NCBI GenBank assembly: GCA_944358305.1
Contig: CALVQK010000007.1
Span: forward strand, 1 to 64,000
From: an uncultured Bacilli bacterium
Lineage (GTDB): Bacteria; Bacillota_I; Bacilli_A; RF39; UBA660
DNA length: 64,000 bases
Direction of reading: 5' to 3'
The notes under the pieces are model-generated. The model was not told the DNA's origin, did no database searches, and worked only from the letters and a program-made list of their open reading frames with translations. How positions within the stretch are numbered: position 1 is the stretch's first letter; every line of letters starts with the position of its first letter. Of this stretch, positions 1 through 8,166 are shown in pieces. A program made the position numbers and the translations under genes.

Positions 1-4
1 CGTG

Positions 5-700
5 TCATTTGGTACAACTTAGCCAGTTAGTTAAACCCATATGTTCTTTATTAGAATCAACTCTATTATATATAATTTCAGCTGCTGTTTGACCAGTTAT
101 TGCATAATGCAACTTGTTCTGTACAGTTTTAAAAAATTCTTTTGTTATTTCTGAATCTTTGTCATAATCAATACTACACGAAGAATATATATCAGTGATT
201 TTTTGATAAAATCTTCTTTCACTAGAACGAATATTTCTAATACGTTCTAACATTTCCTCAAAATAATCTTCACCGAAAATGTAATTAGGATTTTTTAATC
301 TTTCATCATCCATAGCAAAACCTTTAATCATATATTCTTTTAAAACTTTTGTAGCCCAAATTCTAAAATTTGTTGCCTTCTTTGAATTAACACGATAACC
401 GACAGCAATAATCATATCAAGGTTATATATCTTTACAGGTTTTTTAGAATTATCAACGTCGGTTTTTCCGACGGTGTTATTTTCGTTAAGTTCACCACTA
501 TTTAATATATTATTAATGTGCTCAGTTATTGTACTTCTTCCTACATCAAATAATTCTGCAATTAAATTTTGAGTAAGCCATATATCATTATTTATTAACA
601 TTACACTAACTTTAACATCATTATTTGAATCTCTATATATTAAAAAATCATGTGTTGTTGTTTGCAATGACCCATTATCATTTATTATTTTTCCACTCAT
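5..700 (-). CDS. RhuM-family protein, C-terminally truncated
   Basis: 231 residues that resemble the virulence protein RhuM family. The N-terminal half looks like a DNA-binding module (WLTQNLIAELFDVGRSTITEHI) and is followed by the family's YNLDMIIAVGYRVNS and FRIWATKVLKEY motifs. The family is usually well over 300 residues; here the similarity runs to MGLTNW and then stops within a few unrelated codons at a TGA next to the window edge. A frameshift, an insertion just past the edge or natural shortening could explain this. The start has a good Shine-Dalgarno (AAGAAGGTG). Function is unproven; such genes are common accessory genes near restriction or mobile loci. Confidence 0.7.
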   Translation of the reverse strand: MSGKIINDNGSLQTTTHDFLIYRDSNNDVKVSVMLINNDIWLTQNLIAELFDVGRSTITEHINNILNSGELNENNTVGKTDVDNSKKPVKIYNLDMIIAVGYRVNSKKATNFRIWATKVLKEYMIKGFAMDDERLKNPNYIFGEDYFEEMLERIRNIRSSERRFYQKITDIYSSCSIDYDKDSEITKEFFKTVQNKLHYAITGQTAAEIIYNRVDSNKEHMGLTNWLSCTK

Positions 701-982
701 AAATTACACCTTCTTTCTAAATAAAAGTTTCAGTTTACTTACATATGCAACAATTTGTTAATTTCAACAAAATGATCAAACACATTAAATTTACTATTTT
801 ACCTTTAATTACAAGCCAAATTGCTAACCTCAATAATCCAATCATTCATTAGTATATATCATGATATTCTTTTCATTAATTTTAACTACTCAACTGTATT
901 TTTATAAAATTAAACACTCAGGAATTTATGATTTAAAGAAACTTTCCAAAATAAAATTCTATACTTGCATTACAAATAATCT

Positions 983-1918
983 TTAAATAATCTCTTCATT
1001 ATTTAATTTTCCATTTAAGTATTTATCATCCATATCATCTAATAAATCCATTAATTTAGTGGCATATCTTTTATTATCAATAAATATAGAGTTAGTTGAA
1101 GTATATAGTGTATTGAAATCACTTTTTTCAATAATAGGAAGAACTAACACATTATCAGGAACAGTAACACGTATAGACATAGAATAACAACTATTTTTAT
1201 TAGCAATAAGCTTTACTTTACGATTACTTTTTTTTACTCTTACAACTGTGTCATCGCATAATAACTCGTAATTTATAATATCTTTAATACTATATTTATA
1301 GTGATTATCTTTACTATGAAATACAATTTCATTATTTTTTCCAATACTAATACCTGTACCTATATCATTAAGGTAAAATATAGATGGACTACTGCCACAA
1401 AATATTTTTAATTTTTCTTTAATAATATTTTCTCTATAATCAACATCTTGTAGAAATTTAATAAAATCTAAAAGTGTCTCATTAACACCATTCACATTAA
1501 AAAGAATATTATTTATTAATAATGTTTTATTTAATAGACCTTTTTTTATAATCTCTACAGTTAAATTAGAATAATTAAATTTAATATATCCTTCTTTATT
1601 AATTAATCTCAAACAACTTGTTGTTGCTACAAAATAAAATTTTATATTTTTCTTACATTCAGTTGCATAAAAACAAAAAATAGGTATCTCATCTATAGGT
1701 ATAGCTTTACTAACAATAACAGCATCATCTAAATTTAATTCAGGACATTTATCCATAAGAAGTTTATAACCAATTATTTTCTTAGTACTATCCACTTCAA
1801 AAAAAGCATTAAAACTAGGTAAGGTATCTGAAGTAACTAATAATTTTCTATATTTTTCCTCTTCTTCTGTTTTTTCTTTATATTTATTCTGTACATTATT
1901 TAATAATTCCTTAAACAT
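983..1918 (-). CDS. Hypothetical protein
   Basis: 311 residues, not recognised. It has no membrane segment or signal peptide. The N-terminus is charged and probably helical (residues 1-30). The region around residues 195-250 contains KDIINYELLCDDTVVRVKK, which recalls the strand pattern of bacterial PH-like domains; this is only an impression. A strong GGAGG lies 8 nt before the ATG. It sits upstream of nothing on its own strand except the truncated RhuM gene, about 280 nt away, so it may be a monocistronic accessory gene. Confidence 0.6.
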   Translation of the reverse strand: MFKELLNNVQNKYKEKTEEEEKYRKLLVTSDTLPSFNAFFEVDSTKKIIGYKLLMDKCPELNLDDAVIVSKAIPIDEIPIFCFYATECKKNIKFYFVATTSCLRLINKEGYIKFNYSNLTVEIIKKGLLNKTLLINNILFNVNGVNETLLDFIKFLQDVDYRENIIKEKLKIFCGSSPSIFYLNDIGTGISIGKNNEIVFHSKDNHYKYSIKDIINYELLCDDTVVRVKKSNRKVKLIANKNSCYSMSIRVTVPDNVLVLPIIEKSDFNTLYTSTNSIFIDNKRYATKLMDLLDDMDDKYLNGKLNNEEII

Positions 1919-1939
1919 AAATATTCCTCCATTAGATCT

Positions 1940-2446
1940 TTATTTAGAATTCCCTATTCTATTAAATGGTAAAATTATTAAACTTGTTCTACCTAATAAT
2001 TGTTCTTCCTTCATAAAGCCTAATTCTCTACTATCAAGAGAATTTTCTCTATTATCACCCATAACTAAATATGAGTTTTCTGGAACAGTATCACTACCTA
2101 ATTCTTCTATATTAAAATCTTCTGTCTTACCATGTTCAAAGTTTTCTTCTATTTTTTCTCCATCTACATATAAAGTATTATCAATATATTCTATATGTTC
2201 TCCTGGTAAGCCTATTACTCGTTTTATTAAGTACTCATCTGGCATATCAACAACAACAATATCAAATCTTTGAGGTTTATTAAAATAGTAAGCTGTTTTG
2301 TTTAGAATCATAATATCTCCTTCTTCTAGGGTTGGAGACATAGATTCACCATTTACTTTTATAGGTGTTACTATAAAAGCTTTTATAAATAAGACAACAA
2401 CAATAATAATTATATATGGTAATAATGTTTTTATCTTTTCCTTCAT
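1940..2446 (-). CDS. lepB: Signal peptidase I
   Basis: 168 residues. Type I (S26) signal peptidase that removes signal peptides of Sec-exported proteins at the outer face of the membrane. There is one N-terminal membrane segment (about 8-27), then the catalytic serine in NGESMSPTL (Ser35), the catalytic lysine in YLIKRVIGLPGE (Lys75) and box E GDNRENSLDSR (130-140). The Ser-Lys dyad marks the ordinary bacterial type, not the SipW/ER type that often accompanies TasA-like proteins. It lies directly downstream of rplS on the same strand, separated by a terminator-like hairpin. Confidence 0.95.
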   Translation of the reverse strand: MKEKIKTLLPYIIIIVVVLFIKAFIVTPIKVNGESMSPTLEEGDIMILNKTAYYFNKPQRFDIVVVDMPDEYLIKRVIGLPGEHIEYIDNTLYVDGEKIEENFEHGKTEDFNIEELGSDTVPENSYLVMGDNRENSLDSRELGFMKEEQLLGRTSLIILPFNRIGNSK

Positions 2447-2500
2447 ATTTAATCCTTTCTAACAATTACTATTATAACTCTATTCTAATAGTAAGGAAAG

Positions 2501-2526
2501 AAAAAAGAGAACTATTGTTGTCCTCT
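2501..2526 (-). terminator. Rho-independent terminator of rplS
   Basis: On the minus strand AGAGGAC and GTTCTCT form a stem (one G-U pair) around AACAATA, followed by six T. It overlaps the rplS stop codon. Confidence 0.75.
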
Positions 2527-2856
2527 TTCTTTAATACGATATTGACCTACTCTTCCTCTTAAGAAGTTAAGTTTAGCACGTCTTACTTTACCATGTCTTA
2601 AGACAGTGATTTTGGCAATCTTAGGTGAGTGAATTGGGAATGTTCTTTCTACTCCTACTCCACTTGACATTTTACGAACAGTAAATGTTTCACTAACACT
2701 ACCACCACGACGAGCGATTACAATTCCTTCAAAAGCTTGGATTCTTTCGCGTCTACCTTCGATAATCTTAACGTCTACACGAACAGTATCTCCAACTCTG
2801 AATTCAGGAATGTTCTTATTAATTTGTTTCTCATTAATTTTGTCAATCACATTCAT
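2512..2856 (-). CDS. rplS: 50S ribosomal protein L19
   Basis: 114 residues. L19 sits at the 30S-50S interface. Family motifs are visible: [48 protein letters not shown] and [21 protein letters not shown]. The start at MNVIDKI is chosen over an upstream in-frame codon because a perfect AAAGGAGG lies before this ATG and the length fits the family. In Bacillus rplS follows trmD in the rpsP operon; here rpsP and khpA are about 36 kb away and rplS stands alone with its own promoter. Confidence 0.97.
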   Translation of the reverse strand: MNVIDKINEKQINKNIPEFRVGDTVRVDVKIIEGRRERIQAFEGIVIARRGGSVSETFTVRKMSSGVGVERTFPIHSPKIAKITVLRHGKVRRAKLNFLRGRVGQYRIKERGQQ

Positions 2857-2928
2857 ATTAGATCCTCCTTTACCTATAACCAATGCTCATAACCAAAGAG
2901 TCAGCGGAACATTTTTTTGACGTCTTCA
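2857..2928 (-). ncRNA. Candidate L19 leader (autoregulatory 5' UTR)
   Basis: The rplS 5' UTR contains ATGTTCCGCTG, then CTCTTTGGTTATGAG with complementary ends, before the ribosome binding site. Position and the GTTCCGCTG/ATGAGCATTG blocks recall the Firmicutes L19 leader, which lets L19 repress its own mRNA. The match is from memory and has not been tested with a covariance model. Confidence 0.5.
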
Positions 2929-2958
2929 ATTATAACATAGTATTAATTATTTTGTAAA
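2929..2958 (-). promoter_or_regulatory. rplS promoter
   Basis: Minus-strand TTTACA (2953-2958), an 18-nt spacer and TATAAT (2929-2934). It overlaps the 3' end of the ymfH-like gene. Confidence 0.6.
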
Positions 2959-4247
2959 GGATTATTTTCATTTGTTACTTTAACTATAGCTTTGTTACTA
3001 AAATCTAAACTTTTTAATACTTGATTCATTGTTGTAATATTCATACCTTTGATTAATTCTACATAATTATTAATAATTTTACGATAATTAATTAAATCAT
3101 CGACAACAGAGTCAACTAAACTATCAGCATAATCCGTTTTAATAACTTCACTAGAAATCCAAACTTTTTTAATTCTTTCTAAATCTTCTTCTTCTATTTT
3201 TAAATTAGCAAGATAATTTTCTAATTCTTTTAAATAAACAGGTGTATTTAGAGAATCTGCTTCAACCATAAAGGTCAGAATGTTATCAGCATCTTGAAAA
3301 TAATAACCACTCTTATTAGCTAAATGTCTTTTTCTTATCATTTCTCTAAAATTAGAACTAGCACCAAAACAAAGTGATATTATCATATTTAAATATAAAT
3401 CTAAAATAACTTTATTTTTTAGAGGGAATTTTGCTTTTTCCATTTTAAAACCTATAGCAAGTTTATCTACTTGAACATCTCTTGTTATTTCTTCATATTC
3501 TTTTACAACTTTTACTGGTTCTTTATAGTGTTTTACTTTTATTTCTTTATCTTTTTCTAAATTGAATCTTTTAAGAGTATCAGTGGCAATTTTAATTATT
3601 TCATCAGGTGAGACAGCACCTCCTACTACTAAGAACATATTACTAGGTCTATAAAAAGTATTATAACAATTATATAAATCATTTTTAGTAATTGCTTTTA
3701 TACTAGAAATAGTTCCTAAAATAGGTGTATTGTAAGGAGATAATTTATATAAATTCTTATTTATTGTTTTATAAGCTAAGTAATCTGGATTATCATCATT
3801 CATAGCAGCTTCTTCACTAATGATTCCTTGCTCTTTTTTTACATTTTCATCAGTAAAATAAGGGTTATTAACAAAAGTTAAAAGATATTCTAAATTTTCT
3901 TTCATCTTTTTATTACCTGTTACTACATAACAAGTACTTTTATAACTAGTAAAGGCATTAACGTAACTACCAGTTTTAGCATAAAAATCAAATGGTTTTA
4001 TATCGTCTTTACTTTCAAACATTTTGTGTTCAAGAAAATGAGCGATTCCACTAGGGAAACTTGTCATTTTGTTTTTTCCTTTAGGGACAAATTCATTAAT
4101 TAGAGCCCCATAGTAAGTTCCATAATTAAAGTAATAATTTTTTTTCTTACTTGATTTGCTATTAGGAATAATAATAATTTCTAAGCCATTATCTAATACT
4201 TCTCTATATATTTCTTTATCTACATTTTTAAGTTCAATTTTTTCCAT
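2943..4247 (-). CDS. ymfH: M16 family peptidase, YmfH type
   Basis: 434 residues. Zinc peptidase of the pitrilysin/insulinase family with the inverted motif HFLEH (about residues 70-74) and a downstream EE pair (IISEEAAMND), so the active site looks intact. Together with the next gene upstream it forms the YmfF/YmfH pair that protein-family databases link to EF-P 5-aminopentanol modification in Bacillus. The ATG at 4247 is preferred because AAGGAA lies 9 nt upstream; in-frame GTG and ATG codons just before it are too close to that site. It overlaps the upstream gene by 14 nt, which suggests translational coupling. Confidence 0.88.
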   Translation of the reverse strand: MEKIELKNVDKEIYREVLDNGLEIIIIPNSKSSKKKNYYFNYGTYYGALINEFVPKGKNKMTSFPSGIAHFLEHKMFESKDDIKPFDFYAKTGSYVNAFTSYKSTCYVVTGNKKMKENLEYLLTFVNNPYFTDENVKKEQGIISEEAAMNDDNPDYLAYKTINKNLYKLSPYNTPILGTISSIKAITKNDLYNCYNTFYRPSNMFLVVGGAVSPDEIIKIATDTLKRFNLEKDKEIKVKHYKEPVKVVKEYEEITRDVQVDKLAIGFKMEKAKFPLKNKVILDLYLNMIISLCFGASSNFREMIRKRHLANKSGYYFQDADNILTFMVEADSLNTPVYLKELENYLANLKIEEEDLERIKKVWISSEVIKTDYADSLVDSVVDDLINYRKIINNYVELIKGMNITTMNQVLKSLDFSNKAIVKVTNENNPLQNN

Positions 4248-5505
4248 TATCATCACTTCCTTCTAGGATATAAATAGTATTAATTTTTACTTTCTTAGCA
4301 AGAGCGATGATCTCATCTTTAGTTACTTTTAACATTTTTTTACGTTTAGTCTCAATATCATCTACTCCAAGTAGTTCTATCATATAGTAACTTTCAATAA
4401 TTTGAAATGGGCTTTCTATAATGTCATCAATAGCACTTGTATAGTATTCTTTAGCTTTTTCAATTCTATCATCATCTATTTTGCCATTTTCTAAATCCTT
4501 TAATATTTTTTTTATAATATTAACAGCATCCATACTTCTATCTTTAGTAATTCCCCCTCTAATAATTATTAAATTATCTAATTTATTAGGAGTACTACTA
4601 ATATAATAAGAAAGCGAATTTTTTTCTCTAACCTCACTAAATAATAAAGATTCAGAGCCACCACCTAAGATAGCATTATATAAAGAAAGAGGATAATTAC
4701 GTTCATAATCAGTTAAATTGTTAAGGTTTAAAGTAATTACTAAATTATCTTGTTCTGATATTACCTTTTCTTTAACTATTTTAGGCCTAGAAGATTTTAA
4801 AGGTGTAACTAAAGCATTTATTGGTTGTTTCTTGAAGGTGTTTATTTTAAACTTTTCTCTAATAACATTAGTTATATATTCTTCATCTACATCCCCTAAA
4901 ACAAATATATCAACAAAGTCATGTTTAATAACTTCTTTATAATATTCATATAAGTTTTCTTTTGTAATCTTTTCTAAATCTTCTAAATAACCAATACCAC
5001 GATAACTGATAACACTTTTATCATCTGTTTTTTCTAAACCTCTAATTAGGGCATATGTAAGTTTATCTTCTACTAAACTATTAAGATCAGCTTTATATTC
5101 TTCATAGACCGTATCAAAGTCTACTTCATCAAAAGCATTATTAGTTACTTTGGGATTAAAAATTAGAGAATTTAACAAGTCTAAACTTTTTTCAAAATTT
5201 TCAGGTTCTGTGTATTTATCATGTAAAACTTTTAAACTAAGTCCGGTATCTAAATAATTACCTATTCTTCTATTAGTACCAGATATATTAACAGCATATA
5301 GATCTTGTTCAGCTTTAGTTAGTTCTACTTTGCTCTTATAATCATTACTTCCAAGCATCATAATACGACTTAAAAAATTACGCTTGGTAATATTTTCTTT
5401 TAAAGCTTTTTCTCTAAAAAATATTTTTACGGTAATTGTTTTATATAAATCAGTTTTAATAATATGAAGATTATAGGCACCTAAATCTTTTTTTATATAA
5501 TCCAT
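4234..5505 (-). CDS. ymfF: M16 family non-catalytic subunit, YmfF type
   Basis: 423 residues. M16-fold protein that lacks the HxxEH zinc motif (the equivalent region reads NFLSRIMMLG), as expected for the inactive partner of a two-subunit M16 peptidase. It keeps C-terminal M16 features such as GGGSESLLFSEVREKNSLSYYISS. It probably pairs with the active ymfH-like product encoded immediately downstream, which overlaps it. The start is the ATG with AGAGGAG 8 nt upstream. The deoD stop lies 17 nt before this start, so deoD, ymfF and ymfH probably form one operon. Confidence 0.85.
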   Translation of the reverse strand: MDYIKKDLGAYNLHIIKTDLYKTITVKIFFREKALKENITKRNFLSRIMMLGSNDYKSKVELTKAEQDLYAVNISGTNRRIGNYLDTGLSLKVLHDKYTEPENFEKSLDLLNSLIFNPKVTNNAFDEVDFDTVYEEYKADLNSLVEDKLTYALIRGLEKTDDKSVISYRGIGYLEDLEKITKENLYEYYKEVIKHDFVDIFVLGDVDEEYITNVIREKFKINTFKKQPINALVTPLKSSRPKIVKEKVISEQDNLVITLNLNNLTDYERNYPLSLYNAILGGGSESLLFSEVREKNSLSYYISSTPNKLDNLIIIRGGITKDRSMDAVNIIKKILKDLENGKIDDDRIEKAKEYYTSAIDDIIESPFQIIESYYMIELLGVDDIETKRKKMLKVTKDEIIALAKKVKINTIYILEGSDDNGKN

Positions 5506-5521
5506 ATGGTATCTCCTCTTT

Positions 5522-6235
5522 CTATATAATAGCTGCATCTAGTGCTAATGTAATCATTTGATCTAGAGACTTTTCCCTTTCTTCACTTGTTAAACTTTTT
5601 TTATCATAAAAAGAATCAACAACAGTCATAAGACATGATGCTTCTTTATGTAGTCTAAAAGCCATATAGAACAAGCCAAAAGCTTCCATTTCAGTAGCAA
5701 GATAATCTTCTTCTGGATAATTACTTTTAAACTTTTCCATAGAACTACTATATAGATCAAATACATCACTAGTAATAGTCTTACCAATTTTTAGGGGAAT
5801 ATTCAAAGTACTAGCAGCCTTTTTAATATTTTCATTTAAAGAAGGACTTGATTTTACATAATTAACATCTTGGCCATCAAATAATTGATCAAAGTAGCTT
5901 TTACAATATGCTCCCTCTGATAAAACAACATCATTTACTTTAATATTTTTATTAAAAGAACCACTTGTACCAATACGAATAATTTTTTTTACATCATAAA
6001 ATTTATATAATTCATATGAATATATTCCGATACTAGGAACACCCATACCTGATGCAAAAACTGTTACTCTTTTTCCTTTGTAGTAGCCAGTATATCCAAA
6101 CATATTTCTTACCTTATTTATTAACTTATAATCAGTTAGAAATTTCTCAGCAATATATTTGGCACGTAAAGGATCGCCTGGCATTAAAACTACTTCTGCT
6201 ATATCTTCTTTTTTACTTTCTATATGTACTGTCAT
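5522..6235 (-). CDS. deoD: Purine nucleoside phosphorylase, DeoD type
   Basis: 237 residues, close to the family's usual length. It cleaves purine (deoxy)nucleosides with phosphate to the base and (deoxy)ribose-1-phosphate in purine salvage. Visible motifs are VVLMPGDPLRAKYIAEKFL (phosphate-binding region), GMGVPSIGIYSYEL, RIGTSGS and LATEMEAFGLF (nucleoside binding). The ATG at 6235 is chosen because GGAGGAGG precedes it. It is first in the presumed deoD-ymfF-ymfH operon. Confidence 0.95.
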   Translation of the reverse strand: MTVHIESKKEDIAEVVLMPGDPLRAKYIAEKFLTDYKLINKVRNMFGYTGYYKGKRVTVFASGMGVPSIGIYSYELYKFYDVKKIIRIGTSGSFNKNIKVNDVVLSEGAYCKSYFDQLFDGQDVNYVKSSPSLNENIKKAASTLNIPLKIGKTITSDVFDLYSSSMEKFKSNYPEEDYLATEMEAFGLFYMAFRLHKEASCLMTVVDSFYDKKSLTSEEREKSLDQMITLALDAAII

Positions 6236-6254
6236 ATAAACCTCCTCCAAATAA

Positions 6255-6293
6255 AAAGATTATAAAAATGCTAATATTTTTATAATCTTTTTA
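6255..6293. terminator. Bidirectional terminator hairpin
   Basis: AAAGATTATAAAAAT and ATTTTTATAATCTTT form a near-perfect stem with a 4-5 nt loop, with T-runs on both strands. It ends the lipoprotein transcript before deoD. Confidence 0.65.
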
Positions 6294-6419
6294 TTAACAC
6301 TTCCTATTAAAATTATAACTTAATTAATTTGAAAAAGAAAGATTAAAATAGTTATGATATTTATAGTATTTGAAAAAATCTTTGTTATACTTAAAAATTC
6401 ACTTTACATATAATTTACT

Positions 6420-6956
6420 TTAGTCTTCATATAGTCCATGTATTTTTTCTAGGTCACTATCTGTTATTTTTTCTAAAACCCATTTTTTATTATCTTTAAC
6501 TAAACTAAAACTAATAGTATAACTGGCTTTATCTGTTACTTCTTTCATAGCATTAATTTTATAATGATCTATTTTCTCTTCACTACTCTCTTTATCATCA
6601 CTTTCAAATTCTTCTGGATGCTCATCAATATAATCTTCTGCTTCTTCTATAGCATTGTTATAATCAAATACTTCTAACTCCACTATTACACTAGCGGTAT
6701 CACCATCAGTTTGTTCATTTTTAATTTTATATGATAAATTTTGATATTGCTTTATCATTAATTCTTTATATTCCTCTTTATAATCATCACTATAATCACT
6801 ATTATCTACTACATTATCTAATTCAGTTAAAACACTACTATCTAATATTTGATACTTTCCTAAATATTCTTCTACCCTTCTTGTAGGAGTATTCATCATA
6901 TCATTGCACCCAGTAATTATAAAAACAGAAATTAATAATACAAATACTTTTTTCAT
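6420..6956 (-). CDS. Putative lipoprotein
   Basis: 178 residues. The N-terminus MKKVFVLLISVFIITGC is a lipoprotein signal with a lipobox (ITGC, Cys17), so the mature protein should be anchored outside the membrane. The remainder is very acidic (AIEEAEDYIDEHPEEFESDDKESSEE) and ends with YTISFSLVKDNKKWVLEKITDSD, a pattern seen in NTF2-like or DUF-type lipoproteins. The function is unknown. AGGTGA precedes the ATG. It is followed by a hairpin terminator before deoD. Confidence 0.8.
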   Translation of the reverse strand: MKKVFVLLISVFIITGCNDMMNTPTRRVEEYLGKYQILDSSVLTELDNVVDNSDYSDDYKEEYKELMIKQYQNLSYKIKNEQTDGDTASVIVELEVFDYNNAIEEAEDYIDEHPEEFESDDKESSEEKIDHYKINAMKEVTDKASYTISFSLVKDNKKWVLEKITDSDLEKIHGLYED

Positions 6957-7008
6957 AAAATTATCACCTAAACATATTATTTACAATAGTTAATTATTTA
7001 TACTAAGT

Positions 7009-7037
7009 TTGACAAATAAATTTATTTGCTTTATAAT
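7009..7037 (+). promoter_or_regulatory. Consensus sigma-A promoter
   Basis: TTGACA (7009-7014), a 17-nt spacer and TATAAT (7032-7037): an exact match to consensus. It drives the small gene at 7064. Confidence 0.85.
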
Positions 7038-7063
7038 CTATATCGCTAAAGTGAGGACTTAAA

Positions 7064-7237
7064 ATGGATGATAACAATAAAAAAAACTCTTTATTAGAAG
7101 AGTTAGATTTTGAAGAATTAGAAAAATTAATATTAAAATCTACTATGGAAACAATAGATATATCTTTATGTGAAGAAATTCTTAGAGAAAAGGATGAAGA
7201 TACAAAAGAGGTAACTAAAAAGACTAGATCTAGATAG
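7064..7237 (+). CDS. Small acidic protein, 57 residues
   Basis: A short gene on the opposite strand to its neighbours, starting MDDNNKKNSLLEELDFEELEK and ending KKTRSR. It is rich in Glu, Lys and Leu, and is likely to be largely helical and soluble. GTGAGGA lies 7 nt before the ATG and an exact consensus promoter lies just upstream, so expression is very likely. No homolog is recognised. It converges with the DUF3603-like gene; their stop codons are adjacent. Confidence 0.7.
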   Translation: MDDNNKKNSLLEELDFEELEKLILKSTMETIDISLCEEILREKDEDTKEVTKKTRSR

Positions 7238-7891
7238 TTATTTTTTTCTTATTAATGATAATTTTAAAAGTGCATATAATTTGTGATGAAAATTGTTATA
7301 GTCTTTATTAAGTTCTTTTTCTAAAATATTTAATTTATCTTCAAATGTCTTTACTTCAGTTGAAAAGAATTCTTTATATAAATAATTTAATTTAGACTCT
7401 TCTTTATTAATTTTAATTTTCTTTAACTCTTTAACTAAAAAGTTTTTTTCTGTTTCTTCTTTTCTTGTTAGATAAGAAGTTTTTTTATTTCTTTTTAAAA
7501 CTTTATAATCAATATCCATTATCATTAATTCTTCTCCTATTTCTAATACTTCTTCCTCTTCATCTAATAAGAGATTACTTTTATAAGTTACATTACCTTC
7601 ACTATCTAATTCTAAGGCTAGAGCTTTTCTTGTAGTTGTTAATATAACAGCATAATCTATTTTATCTATTTCATTATGAAAATAACTTTCTGTTTTAAGT
7701 TTTATTTTAGGAAGAAAGCTTTTGTCTATTTTTATTTTAGAAGTTAATAAATCTTTTAACATGGTATCACTTATTCTAATAATAGGTATTTTTTTTATAT
7801 GTTCTAAATCGTCTTCTAAGTCCCATTCATAGAAGTCTTTTAACCTTTCTTCTTTAGTCCAGTTTAATAAAATATCATATGTATATATCAC
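7238..7891 (-). CDS. DUF3603/UPF0736 (YjbA-like) family protein
   Basis: 217 residues. It resembles Bacillus YjbA: the opening LLNW, then FYEW, IPIIRISDTML, a central strand region KIDYAVILTTTRKALALELDSEG, and the late YLTRKEETEKNFLVKELKK. The function of the family is not known. The start codon is GTG, overlapping the TGA of a small upstream reading frame (GTGA), with AAGGGG 8 nt before it, so translation is probably coupled. The assignment is by motif order only. Confidence 0.6.
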   Translation of the reverse strand: MIYTYDILLNWTKEERLKDFYEWDLEDDLEHIKKIPIIRISDTMLKDLLTSKIKIDKSFLPKIKLKTESYFHNEIDKIDYAVILTTTRKALALELDSEGNVTYKSNLLLDEEEEVLEIGEELMIMDIDYKVLKRNKKTSYLTRKEETEKNFLVKELKKIKINKEESKLNYLYKEFFSTEVKTFEDKLNILEKELNKDYNNFHHKLYALLKLSLIRKK

Positions 7892-8091
7892 TCTTTTTTC
7901 CCCTTTCTTAATGAAATAATTAAAAGTATAATACCTAATATTAAAGTATAATTTTTTATGTTAGAGGCCATAAATATTAAGTATTCTTTAAAGGAATAAC
8001 CAAAGGTAAATAGATTAGAATAAACTATAAAATAAAAGAAACCTACAGTTGTTAGAATAAAGCCTATTACTCCTATAATTATATGTTTAAT
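7888..8091 (-). CDS. Small membrane protein with non-canonical start
   Basis: A 67-codon open frame with two predicted membrane segments (roughly residues 2-24 and 48-61) and a basic tail RKGKKE. Its TGA overlaps the GTG start of the next gene, the arrangement of a coupled pair. No ATG, GTG or TTG lies near the 5' end of the frame. The best candidate is ATT at 8091, 3 nt after GGTGAT, which matches the 16S anti-SD end; the only ATG is at codon 41. It is either a rare ATT start or a decayed gene. Confidence 0.5.
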   Translation of the reverse strand: MKHIIIGVIGFILTTVGFFYFIVYSNLFTFGYSFKEYLIFMASNIKNYTLILGIILLIISLRKGKKE

Positions 8092-8134
8092 AATATCACC
8101 TAATATAATTTATTCTAATTTATTTTTAGTATAC

Positions 8135-8166
8135 AAAAAAATTGTTAATTTATACTTAACAATTTT
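8135..8166 (-). terminator. Rho-independent terminator of rmuC
   Basis: On the minus strand AATTGTTAA and TTAACAATT pair perfectly around a short loop and are followed by a run of T. It overlaps the rmuC stop. Confidence 0.8.

Noticed and set aside
1940-2446. SipW-type signal peptidase for the TasA-like proteins
   Set aside because: The protein has the lysine of the Ser-Lys dyad (YLIKRVIG) and box E of ordinary LepB; it is also far from the TasA-like genes.
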